Positions 21,846 to 29,287 of a stretch of DNA of 29,398 nucleotides are shown here, piece by piece (positions within the stretch are counted from its first letter, which is position 1; each line of letters starts with the position of its first letter). Under the pieces are notes generated by a model. The model saw nothing but the letters and a program-made list of their open reading frames with translations, did no database searches and was not told the origin of the DNA. The stretch comes from a virus: positions 1-29,398 of the IMG/VR virus record IMGVR_UViG_3300035670_004613; one strand, 5' to 3'. A program made the translations under genes and the position numbers.

Positions 21846-22187
21846 CTGCTCAGTCACAATGCGTAACGCATCCTCGACGCTGCGTGCAATGCCGGCGATG
21901 CCGCCTGCGGCCTGCACCGCTTCAAGCCACTGTTTCTGCTCTGGCTGCACCCTGCCGGTTGGCGTCTTGACCTCGATGCTGGTGAACACCGCTACCTGCT
22001 GGCCGACCATCTCTGGTGTGATGGTGATGGTGCGCCAGCCGATCAGGTCAGCGCTGCCCTTACACAGGCCAAACTGCACCGGGCGGCCATTGGCGTCACG
22101 CAGCGTGCCGGTGTTATTGCGGAAGACTCGGCAGTCGCCTTTGCTGATGGCAAGCCGGATTTCCTGCTGGATGCGTTGCTCGCTCAC
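21840..22187 (-). CDS. VRR-NUC domain nuclease
   Basis: This 115-residue protein is a stand-alone VRR-NUC fold. The active-site series is RNNTGTL / GLCKGSADLIGWRTITI (with the metal-binding D), TSIEVKTPTGRVQPEQKQWLEAVQAAGG (E-x-K plus the Q and W helix) and GIARSVEDA. Phage VRR-NUC proteins are thought to be Holliday-junction or flap-type nucleases working in replication and recombination. It overlaps the helicase by 4 nt, suggesting a joint action, and its stop codon shares bases with the -35 box of the next promoter. Confidence 0.88.
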   Translation of the reverse strand: MSEQRIQQEIRLAISKGDCRVFRNNTGTLRDANGRPVQFGLCKGSADLIGWRTITITPEMVGQQVAVFTSIEVKTPTGRVQPEQKQWLEAVQAAGGIAGIARSVEDALRIVTEQG

Positions 22188-23554
22188 ACCATGCCATGTC
22201 GCTTCGCCAACCTAGCTTGGTAAACCCGCTCTGCCCATCCCCGTGGCTTCTTATAGCCCCTGCGCCGACCTAGGTCGATCAGATCTTGCAGGGACTGCGC
22301 ACTACCCTGCTCACGTTTGCGCTCGCGGGTAGTCAGCTCTTGCAGCTCCCCCTCAACCACCTTCAGCTCCCTGGTCTCCTGCGGTGCAAACACATGCCCG
22401 CAGTCGCGGCAGACTTGCGCAGCGCTTGGGCTGGTACTGAAGCACACTGGGCACACCTTGACCGATGGCGCTTGGTCGCGGTCGCGTTTGCGGGCGCCGT
22501 CTAGGGTCCAATCGCGTTCTTCTAGGTGGTGGCCAAGGCGCAGCGTGTTGCCAACATGGTCGAGCACTACAGCAGTCTTGTTGCCGCTGGGGCGCAGGCA
22601 GCGACCGATCATCTGCAAGTGCAAGCTCACCGACTGCGTTGGCCGTAGCAAGATACAACCGCCGACGCTGGGCACATCAACGCCTTCGCCAATCAAGCTG
22701 CAACTGGTCAGCACCTTGAGCCTGCCAGATCCCAGTGCCCGCAACAGATCTCGCCTGCAATCATTGCTCATCGTGCCGTCAATACTGGCCGCGGCAATGC
22801 CTTGACTCATAAATAAGCGCGCCACAGCCTCAGCATGTGCCACGCTGCAGCAGAACGCAATGGCGGTCTGACCTGACAGGTGCTTGCGGTAGTGGCTTAC
22901 GCAGTCGCCCATGATGGTGCCGACGCGCTCTTCTGCCTGCTTGGTGTCAAAGTCACCCATGCGTTTACGCAGTCCAGTGCTGTCAAACCCAGGCGGTGCC
23001 AGCACACGGGCATTGGCTAGGTAGCCGTTATTGGTCAGCCACGCAGCGCTGGGACCCTGCACCATGGTCTCGTAGTGGTCGCCAAGGCCGCGACCGTCGC
23101 CTCGGCATGGGGTCGCAGTCACGCCCAAGACATGCGCTGTTTGGAAATGGCGAATGACAGTTGCCCAGGTGTTGCTATTGGTGTGGTGCGCCTCGTCAAC
23201 CACCAAGAGCTGGAAGAACTCCGGCGGCAACTTGTGCAGCCTGCGAGCAAGAGTCTGGACACTGGCAACCTGCACCGCATGACTCAGATCCATGCTGCGG
23301 TTCGCTTGGATGCGGCCATGCGTCACGCCCATGCCGGTGAGTGCACGGCTGGCTTGATCCAATAGCTCAGCGCGATGGACAAGGATGCAGACGCGGTTGC
23401 CCTTTTTGGCGGCACTCTGGGCGATGTAGCTGAAGCACACCGTTTTGCCGCCGCCGGTTGGCAGTACCGCCAGCACCTTGCGCTTGCCAAGCTGGTATTG
23501 CAGGCGGATGTCGGTGATTAGCTGTTGCTGGTAGGGGCGGAGTGTTACTGCCAT
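22184..23554 (-). CDS. Superfamily 2 DEAD/DEAH helicase with zinc ribbon
   Basis: This is 456 residues from ATG 23554 (MAVTLRPYQQQLI), chosen because helicase motif Q/I begins there; an upstream ATG at 23587 adds an unrelated 11 residues. Motifs in order: Walker A LPTGGGKT, motif II VVDEAHH, motif III GVTATPCR, motif V SCSLIGEGVDVPSV and motif VI LQMIGRCLRPSGNK. Residues about 375-400 form a zinc ribbon (CPVCFSTS, CRDCGHVF), followed by a basic C-terminal arm. This is the UvsW/RadD-like helicase layout, acting on branched DNA in repair or replication. It overlaps VRR-NUC (4 nt) and the HNH gene (10 nt). Confidence 0.9.
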   Translation of the reverse strand: MAVTLRPYQQQLITDIRLQYQLGKRKVLAVLPTGGGKTVCFSYIAQSAAKKGNRVCILVHRAELLDQASRALTGMGVTHGRIQANRSMDLSHAVQVASVQTLARRLHKLPPEFFQLLVVDEAHHTNSNTWATVIRHFQTAHVLGVTATPCRGDGRGLGDHYETMVQGPSAAWLTNNGYLANARVLAPPGFDSTGLRKRMGDFDTKQAEERVGTIMGDCVSHYRKHLSGQTAIAFCCSVAHAEAVARLFMSQGIAAASIDGTMSNDCRRDLLRALGSGRLKVLTSCSLIGEGVDVPSVGGCILLRPTQSVSLHLQMIGRCLRPSGNKTAVVLDHVGNTLRLGHHLEERDWTLDGARKRDRDQAPSVKVCPVCFSTSPSAAQVCRDCGHVFAPQETRELKVVEGELQELTTRERKREQGSAQSLQDLIDLGRRRGYKKPRGWAERVYQARLAKRHGMV

Positions 23555-24096
23555 TGGTCGCTCTTGCCAGCGTTGCAGTCGCGGCACAGCACCTGCAGAT
23601 TGTCAGGTTCGTTGGTGCCGCCTTTGGACACGGGATGGATGTGGTCTATCTCAAGCGTGGCGCCATCTTTAGCTGTTACGCCGCACATCTGACAGCGATA
23701 ATCATCGCGCTTCAGAATCTCAAAACGCAACCTGGGTTTGATAGATTGACGCTTGAGTTGTATCCATTTTGGAATTTCTGTTTGATTGTCTTTACACCAC
23801 TCAATTATTTCTGGGTCATGAATACCAGGCATGATTATACATTTCCATTCGCTCCATAATGGATTCCCAGCATGATCCATAAATGACAATAAGCCGTTGA
23901 ATGGGCAGCATGAACATTCAACGTAAAAAGCTACAGTGCTATCACAGTCTTGCATGTCGGACCATCGAGCAGTTCGATGTCTTTTCAGGCTTGTTTCGCC
24001 GCAATTTGGGCAAATTAAATAGCCTGAAATAGGGTCAATTTGAGGCGTAGAGCGATGGCCAAAGTCTTTGCGCCAATGGCTGGAACTGCAAAGCAT
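23545..24096 (-). CDS. HNH endonuclease with N-terminal cysteine-rich module
   Basis: I place the start at ATG 24096 (MLCSSSHWRKDFGHRS), giving 183 residues. The longer frame from 24300 would run across the promoter region and the plus-strand RHH gene, and its added sequence is not protein-like. Residues about 20-65 hold a cysteine-rich metal site (CPNCGETSLKR, ECSCCPFNG). The C-terminal part is an HNH domain: RFEILKRDDYRCQMCG, ATLEIDHIHPVSKGGTNEPDNLQVLCRDCNAGK. Both CxxC pairs and the catalytic His are present. It lies at the head of the leftward early operon. The DNA is A/T-richer (about 23700-24060) than its neighbours, consistent with a mobile homing gene. Confidence 0.83.
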   Translation of the reverse strand: MLCSSSHWRKDFGHRSTPQIDPISGYLICPNCGETSLKRHRTARWSDMQDCDSTVAFYVECSCCPFNGLLSFMDHAGNPLWSEWKCIIMPGIHDPEIIEWCKDNQTEIPKWIQLKRQSIKPRLRFEILKRDDYRCQMCGVTAKDGATLEIDHIHPVSKGGTNEPDNLQVLCRDCNAGKSDQWQ

Positions 24097-24116
24097 TGGA
24101 GTATGAATCAAGTACC

Positions 24117-24144
24117 TTGACACCCTAGCACGACCCGCTAGACT
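24117..24144 (+). promoter_or_regulatory. Rightward early promoter
   Basis: TTGACA (24117-24122), a 16-nt spacer and TAGACT (24139-24144) form a strong sigma-70-type promoter. Transcription would begin near 24151 and leave a leader of about 16 nt before the GTG start at 24167. It drives the ribbon-helix-helix and primase-helicase genes. Confidence 0.72.
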
Positions 24145-24150
24145 GCGCAA
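24122..24150 (-). promoter_or_regulatory. Leftward promoter overlapping the rightward one
   Basis: On the minus strand TTGCGC (24145-24150) is followed after 17 nt by TAGGGT (24122-24127). Transcription would start near 24115, about 19 nt before ATG 24096 of the HNH gene. The sequence is weaker than its rightward counterpart and occupies nearly the same bases, so both could not be used at once. Confidence 0.45.
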
Positions 24151-24161
24151 GTATCCGCTAG
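24125..24161. repeat. CTAG repeats in the early control region
   Basis: CTAGC (24125-24129) and GCTAG (24137-24141) form an inverted repeat separated by 7 nt, and a further GCTAG lies at 24157-24161. The direct copies CCGCTAG at 24135-24141 and 24155-24161 are spaced 20 bp, about two helical turns. The inverted pair sits on the -10 hexamers of the two opposing promoters. This is a plausible operator for the ribbon-helix-helix protein encoded directly downstream. Confidence 0.5.
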
Positions 24162-24166
24162 GAACC

Positions 24167-24340
24167 GTGGCCTTATCACATCCGTTGGCAGTCCAGCTCA
24201 CGCCAGAACAGATGGCATGGCTTGACGACCGGCGCGTCGCCGGTTTATCTCGCAGCGCTGTGCTGCGCCTTGTGGTCGAGCAGGCTATGCGCCTTGACAA
24301 GCAAGGTTTGTTGCCCGCAACCGGACGTCGAGAGTCATGA
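24167..24340 (+). CDS. Small ribbon-helix-helix protein, GTG start
   Basis: From GTG 24167 to TGA 24340 the product is 57 residues: VALSHPLAVQLTPEQMAWLD, DRRVAGLSRSAVLRLVVEQAMR and a short tail GRRES. It shows the ribbon-helix-helix order: strand (PLAVQLT), helix (PEQMAWLDDRR), G-LSRS turn, helix (AVLRLVVEQAM). An AGGAA lies 2 nt before the GTG, so the ribosome site is close and weak. It is the first gene of the rightward early unit, overlaps primase-helicase as ATGA, and lies next to the CTAG repeats, suggesting autoregulation. A homologous arrangement in cyanophage genomes is likely but recalled rather than checked. Confidence 0.72.
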   Translation: MALSHPLAVQLTPEQMAWLDDRRVAGLSRSAVLRLVVEQAMRLDKQGLLPATGRRES

Positions 24341-26379
24341 GTAGTGACCTATTGGCGCAGCTCATGAAGCTGCCACGTGACTGGTCTTATGTGCCAGTTG
24401 ATGGCGAAAAACGGCCATACATCAAGGATTGGCAAGATGGCCACATCACTCGCGCCCAGCTTGGCAATGAGCTGAAGTCTGGCCGCGCAAAGGCAATTGG
24501 CGTCTGCTGCGGCACCCTTAGCGGTGGCCTTCTGTTCGTTGACCATGACGGCAAGTCCGCATCTGGACTATTTGATGACTGGGGTATCCCAGTTAGCTCA
24601 TTGCCGCCGTCATGGACGGTGACCAGTGGCCGCGACGGGCGGTTTCAAATTATTTATCAAGTGCCCAAGCAATACTGGGCAGACATCCGCACCCGGAAGT
24701 ACAAGACAGGCGTCATTGACACCGAAGGCAAGCCAGAGCAGATTGAATTGCGCTGGGATGGCTGCCAGTCCGTCATTGCCGGGGCGCACCCGCTGACGTC
24801 TGGTTATAGCTGGGTACCGGGTCGGTCACCGGCAGATTTAGATATTGCCGAAGCACCGGCGGACTTGTTAGCGCGCATGCTACGTCAACCCGTGCAGGCG
24901 CCCCTGCCGCTGGTGAGTGCTGCCAGCAATGACGACACAGCCCGTGCGCGATCATATTTAGAAGCGCTGCAACCTAGCCGCGCTGACGACTACGACGAGT
25001 GGCTTGAAGTGGGCATGGCGCTGCACAGCGTCGATGATGCCCTGCTAGCCGACTGGATTACATGGTCAGCGCAGTCATCTAAGTTCAAGCCCGGAGATTG
25101 CGAACACAAATGGCGTGGCTTTAAAGCAGGCGGCGGCATCACTCTTGGCACCCTTGGCCAGCTAGCCAAGAAAGATGGCTGGCGAGGTCGGCACCAATCC
25201 GAACCCGTGCGCCGCGAGCGCCCTGCCAGCAAGCAGCCGCCATCAGCAGTTAACCCGCAATTGCAGCCGATGAATGCTGCAGAGTTGCTCAACCTGCTGC
25301 GCCATGGCGAAAGCAGCTACCGCTACAACACATTCACTCAGCGCATCGAAGTAGACGGTGCACCCATTGAGGGCGCCGAACGCTTTTATCTGGCCTTGGC
25401 CGAGATGGGATACAAGGTGTCCAAAGAAGTGGCACTGGATTGCATCGTGCAGGTAGCCAACGAGTCACCCTACGACCCGGTTGTTGAGTACCTAGACCGT
25501 GTGGCGGCAACCGTGGAACCTACCTACATCGAAGCGCTGGCCACCGGCTATTTGCGACCCGATGACCAGCCCGGCACTATCTACGACGAGATGCTCAAGC
25601 GCACTCTCATCGGTGCAGTAGCACGTGCCTACAACCCTGGCTGCAAGCACGACACCGCCTGCGTCATCATGGGCGACCAAGGTGCCTACAAGTCATCGTT
25701 CTGGGCATGTCTCGGGCATGACTTTTTCAGCGACGCTCTAGGCGACATCAGCTCTAAAGATGACCTGATGGTGTTGCACCGCTCGTGGATTATGGAATGG
25801 GCAGAGCTTGACCATGTGACAAATCGCAAGCACGCAGGTCAGGTCAAGGCGTTTTTATCGCAAGCAGTTGACATGTTTCGCGTGCCTTATGGAAAGGCGA
25901 CCGAAGCGTTCCCGAGGCGCGGAATCATCGTCGGTACAACTAACCGCACAACCGGCTTTTTGGTTGACGAAACTGGTAACCGCCGCTTTTGGGTTATCCC
26001 AACGACGAAAACTCAAGCCGACCAAATTGATACCGCCGCGTTATTACTGGAACGCGATGCAATCTGGTCTGCCGCTGTTGCTGCATACCGCGCAGGTGAG
26101 ACCAGCAGGCTGCCTGCTGAATACGAAAAGCAGTTAAGCAGCGAGAACGAATCCTATGTCGTCGATAATCCTTGGCAGGCTGAAATTGAGGCTTGGTTGC
26201 GTAAACATGGTGAGATTGATTTGACCACCGAGAAATTACTAACTGAGGCCATCAAGAAGCCTGTAGAACGCCAGACCAAGGCAGACCAGATGCAGGTTGC
26301 GGACGTGCTCAAGCGACTTGGGTACAGGCGCTACCGCAGCGGCAAAGGGTTAAGCAGGGCATATGTCTATCGGAAGTAG
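24337..26379 (+). CDS. Replicative primase-helicase (prim-pol + VirE-like ATPase)
   Basis: This 680-residue protein has two functional parts. Residues about 1-190 form a bifunctional primase/polymerase-like domain with D69-x-D71 (LLFVDHDGK), SGRDGRFQIIYQVP and IELRWDGCQSVIAGAHPLTSG. Residues about 205-285 resemble a PriCT domain (DDYDEWLEVGMALHS ... CEHKWRGFK). Residues about 400-600 form a virulence-associated-E helicase: Walker A GDQGAYKS (K452), SWIMEWAELDHV and the terminal GTTNRTTGFLVDETGNRRFWVIP. It would unwind and prime DNA at the phage origin. Its stop lies 1 nt before the first copy of the 10-bp repeat array, a natural place for an origin. Confidence 0.92.
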   Translation: MSSDLLAQLMKLPRDWSYVPVDGEKRPYIKDWQDGHITRAQLGNELKSGRAKAIGVCCGTLSGGLLFVDHDGKSASGLFDDWGIPVSSLPPSWTVTSGRDGRFQIIYQVPKQYWADIRTRKYKTGVIDTEGKPEQIELRWDGCQSVIAGAHPLTSGYSWVPGRSPADLDIAEAPADLLARMLRQPVQAPLPLVSAASNDDTARARSYLEALQPSRADDYDEWLEVGMALHSVDDALLADWITWSAQSSKFKPGDCEHKWRGFKAGGGITLGTLGQLAKKDGWRGRHQSEPVRRERPASKQPPSAVNPQLQPMNAAELLNLLRHGESSYRYNTFTQRIEVDGAPIEGAERFYLALAEMGYKVSKEVALDCIVQVANESPYDPVVEYLDRVAATVEPTYIEALATGYLRPDDQPGTIYDEMLKRTLIGAVARAYNPGCKHDTACVIMGDQGAYKSSFWACLGHDFFSDALGDISSKDDLMVLHRSWIMEWAELDHVTNRKHAGQVKAFLSQAVDMFRVPYGKATEAFPRRGIIVGTTNRTTGFLVDETGNRRFWVIPTTKTQADQIDTAALLLERDAIWSAAVAAYRAGETSRLPAEYEKQLSSENESYVVDNPWQAEIEAWLRKHGEIDLTTEKLLTEAIKKPVERQTKADQMQVADVLKRLGYRRYRSGKGLSRAYVYRK

Positions 26380-26637
26380 GTACCCCACCTAGGTGAGACG
26401 GGTACCCCACCTCGCAATCGCTAAGATCCGTTGCGCTGCAGGCGATGTCAGCGAGGTACCCCACCTGAACCGCGTCCTACCTCGGTCTCAAACTTCCCTA
26501 CGTTTCCCTACGCGTCTCTCTATTCCTTTATTTGTTTTGATATAGGTGGGGTTAGGTAGGGTACGTGGGGAACAGCCGCTCTGTGACTGGCTTTTGGCAG
26601 TACCCCACCTCGTCCCACCTTGCAAATAGGTGGGGTA
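26379..26637. repeat. 10-bp repeat array (candidate replication origin or operator cluster)
   Basis: TACCCCACCT occurs exactly at 26381-26390, 26403-26412, 26457-26466 and 26601-26610, and its exact inverse AGGTGGGGTA at 26628-26637. The near copies AGGTGGGGTT (26544-26553) and AGGTAGGGTA (26554-26563) are tandem and inverted. The first three direct copies share the longer GGTACCCCACCT. TTCCCTACG occurs twice (26494-26502, 26504-26512) and an A/T-rich stretch lies at about 26515-26544. CCCACCT / AGGTGGG (26614-26620, 26628-26634) can fold with a 7-nt loop. No gene lies in 26380-26656. Iterons beside an A/T-rich segment and next to the primase-helicase are typical of an origin; binding sites of the adjacent RHH protein are the alternative. 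Confidence 0.7.
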
Positions 26638-26649
26638 TTGCCCTATGGT
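26620..26649 (+). promoter_or_regulatory. Possible promoter for the second RHH gene
   Basis: TTGCAA (26620-26625), an 18-nt spacer and TATGGT (26644-26649) make a weak sigma-70-like promoter whose spacer contains the inverted repeat copy at 26628-26637. Transcription would start near 26656, at the ATG at 26657, so the message would be almost leaderless. That casts some doubt on the call. Confidence 0.35.
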
Positions 26650-26656
26650 GCTCCGC

Positions 26657-26953
26657 ATGAAGGAAGTCAAAGTCCGCTTCAGCACTGAAGATCTGGCCTT
26701 TCTGGACCAGCAGGCAGCCATGGCAGGCGTCAGCCGCAGTGAACTCATCCGCAGCAGGGCGCTTGTTGCAAACTGTGACCGTGCACTCAGCGTGACCGCG
26801 TATCACCGTCTAGTGTCGGACGCCCTTACCAATGTGCGTGGTGATATGCCACGCCGCATGGTTGAGCATCTCGTCGCGTTCGTCATCACATGGATCGCAT
26901 CAAAATCTCCGTCAAGCAACAGCCCGTCATCAACCGACTACATGACTGCATGA
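26657..26953 (+). CDS. Ribbon-helix-helix regulator next to the repeat array
   Basis: This is 98 residues from ATG 26657. An in-frame ATG at 26630 would start inside a repeat copy and adds non-conserved residues, so I reject it. MKEVKVRFSTEDLAFLDQQAAMAGVSRSELIRSRAL is a textbook ribbon-helix-helix region (strand KVRFS, helix EDLAFLDQQAA, G-VSRSE, helix LIRSRA). The second half (YHRLVSDALTNVRGDMPRRMVEHLVAFVITW) is helical and the final 20 residues are serine-rich and overlap the next gene by 64 nt. The next feature upstream is the 10-bp repeat array, so repeat binding, autoregulation or origin control are sensible hypotheses. Confidence 0.7.
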   Translation: MKEVKVRFSTEDLAFLDQQAAMAGVSRSELIRSRALVANCDRALSVTAYHRLVSDALTNVRGDMPRRMVEHLVAFVITWIASKSPSSNSPSSTDYMTA

Positions 26954-27090
26954 TTCAGGCGCTTGCATACGCAGCCGCCATTCGTGACAATGCACAAGAT
27001 GACCAGCAACCGATACCGGCTGAGCTGGTCCAATCGTTCGCCGCTGATTACCAGCGGTTGATTTCCATCCTTACCGAAGCTGCCCAATGA
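26890..27090 (+). CDS. Hypothetical 66-residue protein upstream of the clamp
   Basis: The product MDRIKISVKQQPVINRLHDC... is mainly helical (MIQALAYAAAIRDNAQ, PAELVQSFAADYQRLISILTEAA). It shares 4 nt with the clamp gene (ATGA) and overlaps the RHH gene by 64 nt. No domain or motif is recognised. The tight coupling to the clamp gene supports translation. A small replication-accessory protein is possible but not supported by sequence. Confidence 0.6.
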   Translation: MDRIKISVKQQPVINRLHDCMIQALAYAAAIRDNAQDDQQPIPAELVQSFAADYQRLISILTEAAQ

Positions 27091-28124
27091 AACTCATCAC
27101 AACGCAAGCTGACCTCAGCTATGCCTTGCGCACCGTCGCGCCAGCGATTAGCACCAGCAACAGCCATCCGATTTTGAGTTGTTGCCTTCTCGATGGCGGC
27201 GATGGTGTCATGACCGTGACCGGCTACAACTTGGAGCTGGGCATCACCGTCCGTGTACCTGCTGCCATTGATACCGCTGGCACGGTTGCACTGCCGTATC
27301 GCCTGCTGGCTGGCCTCATTGGCCGCATGGACGACGGGGAGCCTGTAACGCTGTCAGACGGCTCTGTGAGCGCCTCTAGCGGCTCTTACACCCTTGCCGC
27401 GTGTGATGCAGCCGATTACCCATCGCTGCCCGTTGTGGAGGCTCCTAGCGCCGAGTTAGACCTGACCGCTGGCGTACGCGCCTGCATGGTGGCGGCAAGC
27501 GCTGATGCTAGTAAGCAAATCCTTCAGGGCATACACATGGCCGATGGCGTCATGGAAGCCACCGATGGCCATAGACTCATGCGCGTGCCGGTAGGCCTCC
27601 CCAAGGGCATCGACCTCGTGCTACCGGCCACCACAATGAAGCTGCTGCAAGACCGCAGCGTCACCGTGGCAGCAGCAAGCGGTCAAGCCGTCATCGACGC
27701 TGGTGATGGCATCACCATCTACAGCCGCATCCTTGATGGCAAGTACCCCGACGTGGCCAAGCTCATACCTGCAGAGTTTGAACACGCCATCACGCTCGAC
27801 CGGCACCGCTTTGCCCGTGCACTGGAGCGTGTAGCGCTTATCGCAGACGCTCACAACAGCATCATTAAGCTCACAGCCGGCAAGAACCTCGTCATCACCG
27901 CCGAGGCCGATGCCAACAACGGCACCGAAACAATCGCCTACACCGGCACCGCCAAAGGCGCATGGGGCTTCAACGTGCACTACTTGCTAGATGGCCTAAA
28001 AGCCATGCGTAGCAGCGACAACATCACGCTGTCGGCTAACGCATCAACAGCGCCTGTAGTATTGCAGCCAGCAGAGGAATCTGGTATGACCTATCTGGTC
28101 ATGCCGGTGCAAATCAGAGAATGA
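27087..28124 (+). CDS. dnaN: DNA polymerase III beta sliding clamp (DnaN-like)
   Basis: This 345-residue protein has the beta-clamp pattern. The first domain begins MKLITTQADLSYALRTVAPAIS with HPILSCCLLDGGDGVMTVTGYNLELGI. The second domain holds GIHMADGVMEATDGHRLMRV and the diagnostic GKYPDVAKLIP. The protein ends TYLVMPVQIR, the canonical beta-clamp tail. Three repeated domains of about 115 residues are expected and the length fits. It would form a ring tethering DNA polymerase and other factors. No DNA polymerase is visible in this window, so it probably serves the host polymerase or competes with the host clamp. It overlaps the methyltransferase gene by 4 nt. Confidence 0.93.
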   Translation: MKLITTQADLSYALRTVAPAISTSNSHPILSCCLLDGGDGVMTVTGYNLELGITVRVPAAIDTAGTVALPYRLLAGLIGRMDDGEPVTLSDGSVSASSGSYTLAACDAADYPSLPVVEAPSAELDLTAGVRACMVAASADASKQILQGIHMADGVMEATDGHRLMRVPVGLPKGIDLVLPATTMKLLQDRSVTVAAASGQAVIDAGDGITIYSRILDGKYPDVAKLIPAEFEHAITLDRHRFARALERVALIADAHNSIIKLTAGKNLVITAEADANNGTETIAYTGTAKGAWGFNVHYLLDGLKAMRSSDNITLSANASTAPVVLQPAEESGMTYLVMPVQIRE

Positions 28125-29287
28125 CATCCATTAAGGACCTCAAGTCCGACCATAAAAACGCCCGCAAGCGTACAGACCGCTCCGCCAAACTCATTGCTGA
28201 ATCGCTGCAGCGTTACGGCGCCGCACGCAGCATTGTCATCGACGAAGAGAACCGTATTCTTGCGGGTAATGGCACCATCGAAGGCGCTAAAGCGGCAGGC
28301 ATCAAAAATGTCCGCGTTATCGAAACCGATGGCAGCGAAATCATCGCGGTCAAGCGCACCGGCCTATCAGAAGACGAGAAGGTAGGTCTTGCCCTAGCTG
28401 ACAACCGTACCAGCGACCTGTCCGATTGGGACAAGGACATGCTGCAGCAGCTCAGTGAAGAGCATGACGTTGCCCCATGGTTCGACGCTGACGACCTAGC
28501 CGCCATCATTGGTGAAGTCGAGCAGCTACCAGCAGAAGGCTTGACCGACGCAAATGACGTACCCGAGGCACCGGCAGAGCCAATCACCAAGCCTGGCGAC
28601 CTCTGGATTCTTGGCAACCACCGCTTGCTGTGTGGGGATAGCACTGACGTGCTAGCCGTTGAGCGGTTGATGGATGGGCAGAAGGCGGACATGGTGTTCA
28701 CGGATCCGCCGTACAACATTGGCTACCAGGACATGGCAGCCAAGTTTGAAAAGATTGCTAACGACAAAATGAGCGACTCAGAGTTCCTCCAGTTCCTCAA
28801 AGACACTATTCAGCCTTCAGAAGTCATGTACGTTTGCTGCTCTTGGCAGTTTGCTCATCTCTTCAAGCAGGCGATGACTGAATTGGGCGTACCTCCTAAA
28901 TCAATGATCGTTTGGGACAAAATAAACCCAGCTCAGAATCTTGATCTCTACTACAAGCAGCACGAGATCATTTTTTATTACGGTCCTTTTGGCGGGCAGG
29001 CCACCGTTCGAGGTGATGTCTGGCAGTTAAAGCGTCAACGCAACACGCTCCACCCAACAATGAAGCCTGTTGAGTTGATTGAAATGGCTCTCGAAGATCA
29101 ACCCAAGCGAAAAATCGTTTTTGACAGCTTCGGTGGTTCAGGTTCCACCCTCATCGCCTGTGAACGCCAGCACCGCCACGCACGCCTCATGGAACTTGAC
29201 CCCGCTTATTGCGATGTAATTGTTCAACGGTGGCAGGATTTCACTGGTAAACTCGCTACCCTTGAACAAACACCCGAGGCGTTCTAA
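28121..29287 (+). CDS. ParB-domain / N6-N4 DNA methyltransferase fusion
   Basis: This 388-residue protein starts with a ParB/sulfiredoxin-like domain (residues about 1-120): DHKNARKRTDRSAKLIAESLQRYG, the IVIDEENRILAGNGTIEGAKAAGI motif, and VGLALADNRTSDLSDWD. The methyltransferase follows: WILGNHRLLCGDSTD, the catalytic DPPYNIGY (D195-Y198) and finally FDSFGGSGSTLIACE (F337-G341). DPPY before FxGxG is the beta-class order, with the recognition domain between. It probably methylates adenine-N6 or cytosine-N4 in phage DNA against host restriction. The segment around 28740-29140 differs in base composition from its flanks. No partner restriction enzyme is seen. Its stop shares a base with the next start. 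Confidence 0.92.
   Translation: MTSIKDLKSDHKNARKRTDRSAKLIAESLQRYGAARSIVIDEENRILAGNGTIEGAKAAGIKNVRVIETDGSEIIAVKRTGLSEDEKVGLALADNRTSDLSDWDKDMLQQLSEEHDVAPWFDADDLAAIIGEVEQLPAEGLTDANDVPEAPAEPITKPGDLWILGNHRLLCGDSTDVLAVERLMDGQKADMVFTDPPYNIGYQDMAAKFEKIANDKMSDSEFLQFLKDTIQPSEVMYVCCSWQFAHLFKQAMTELGVPPKSMIVWDKINPAQNLDLYYKQHEIIFYYGPFGGQATVRGDVWQLKRQRNTLHPTMKPVELIEMALEDQPKRKIVFDSFGGSGSTLIACERQHRHARLMELDPAYCDVIVQRWQDFTGKLATLEQTPEAF

Noticed and set aside
24097-24300. N-terminal extension of the HNH gene up to ATG 24300
   Set aside because: It would cross both early promoters and the RHH gene on the opposite strand, and the added 68 residues are serine/arginine-rich with no domain. The ATG at 24096 is preferred.
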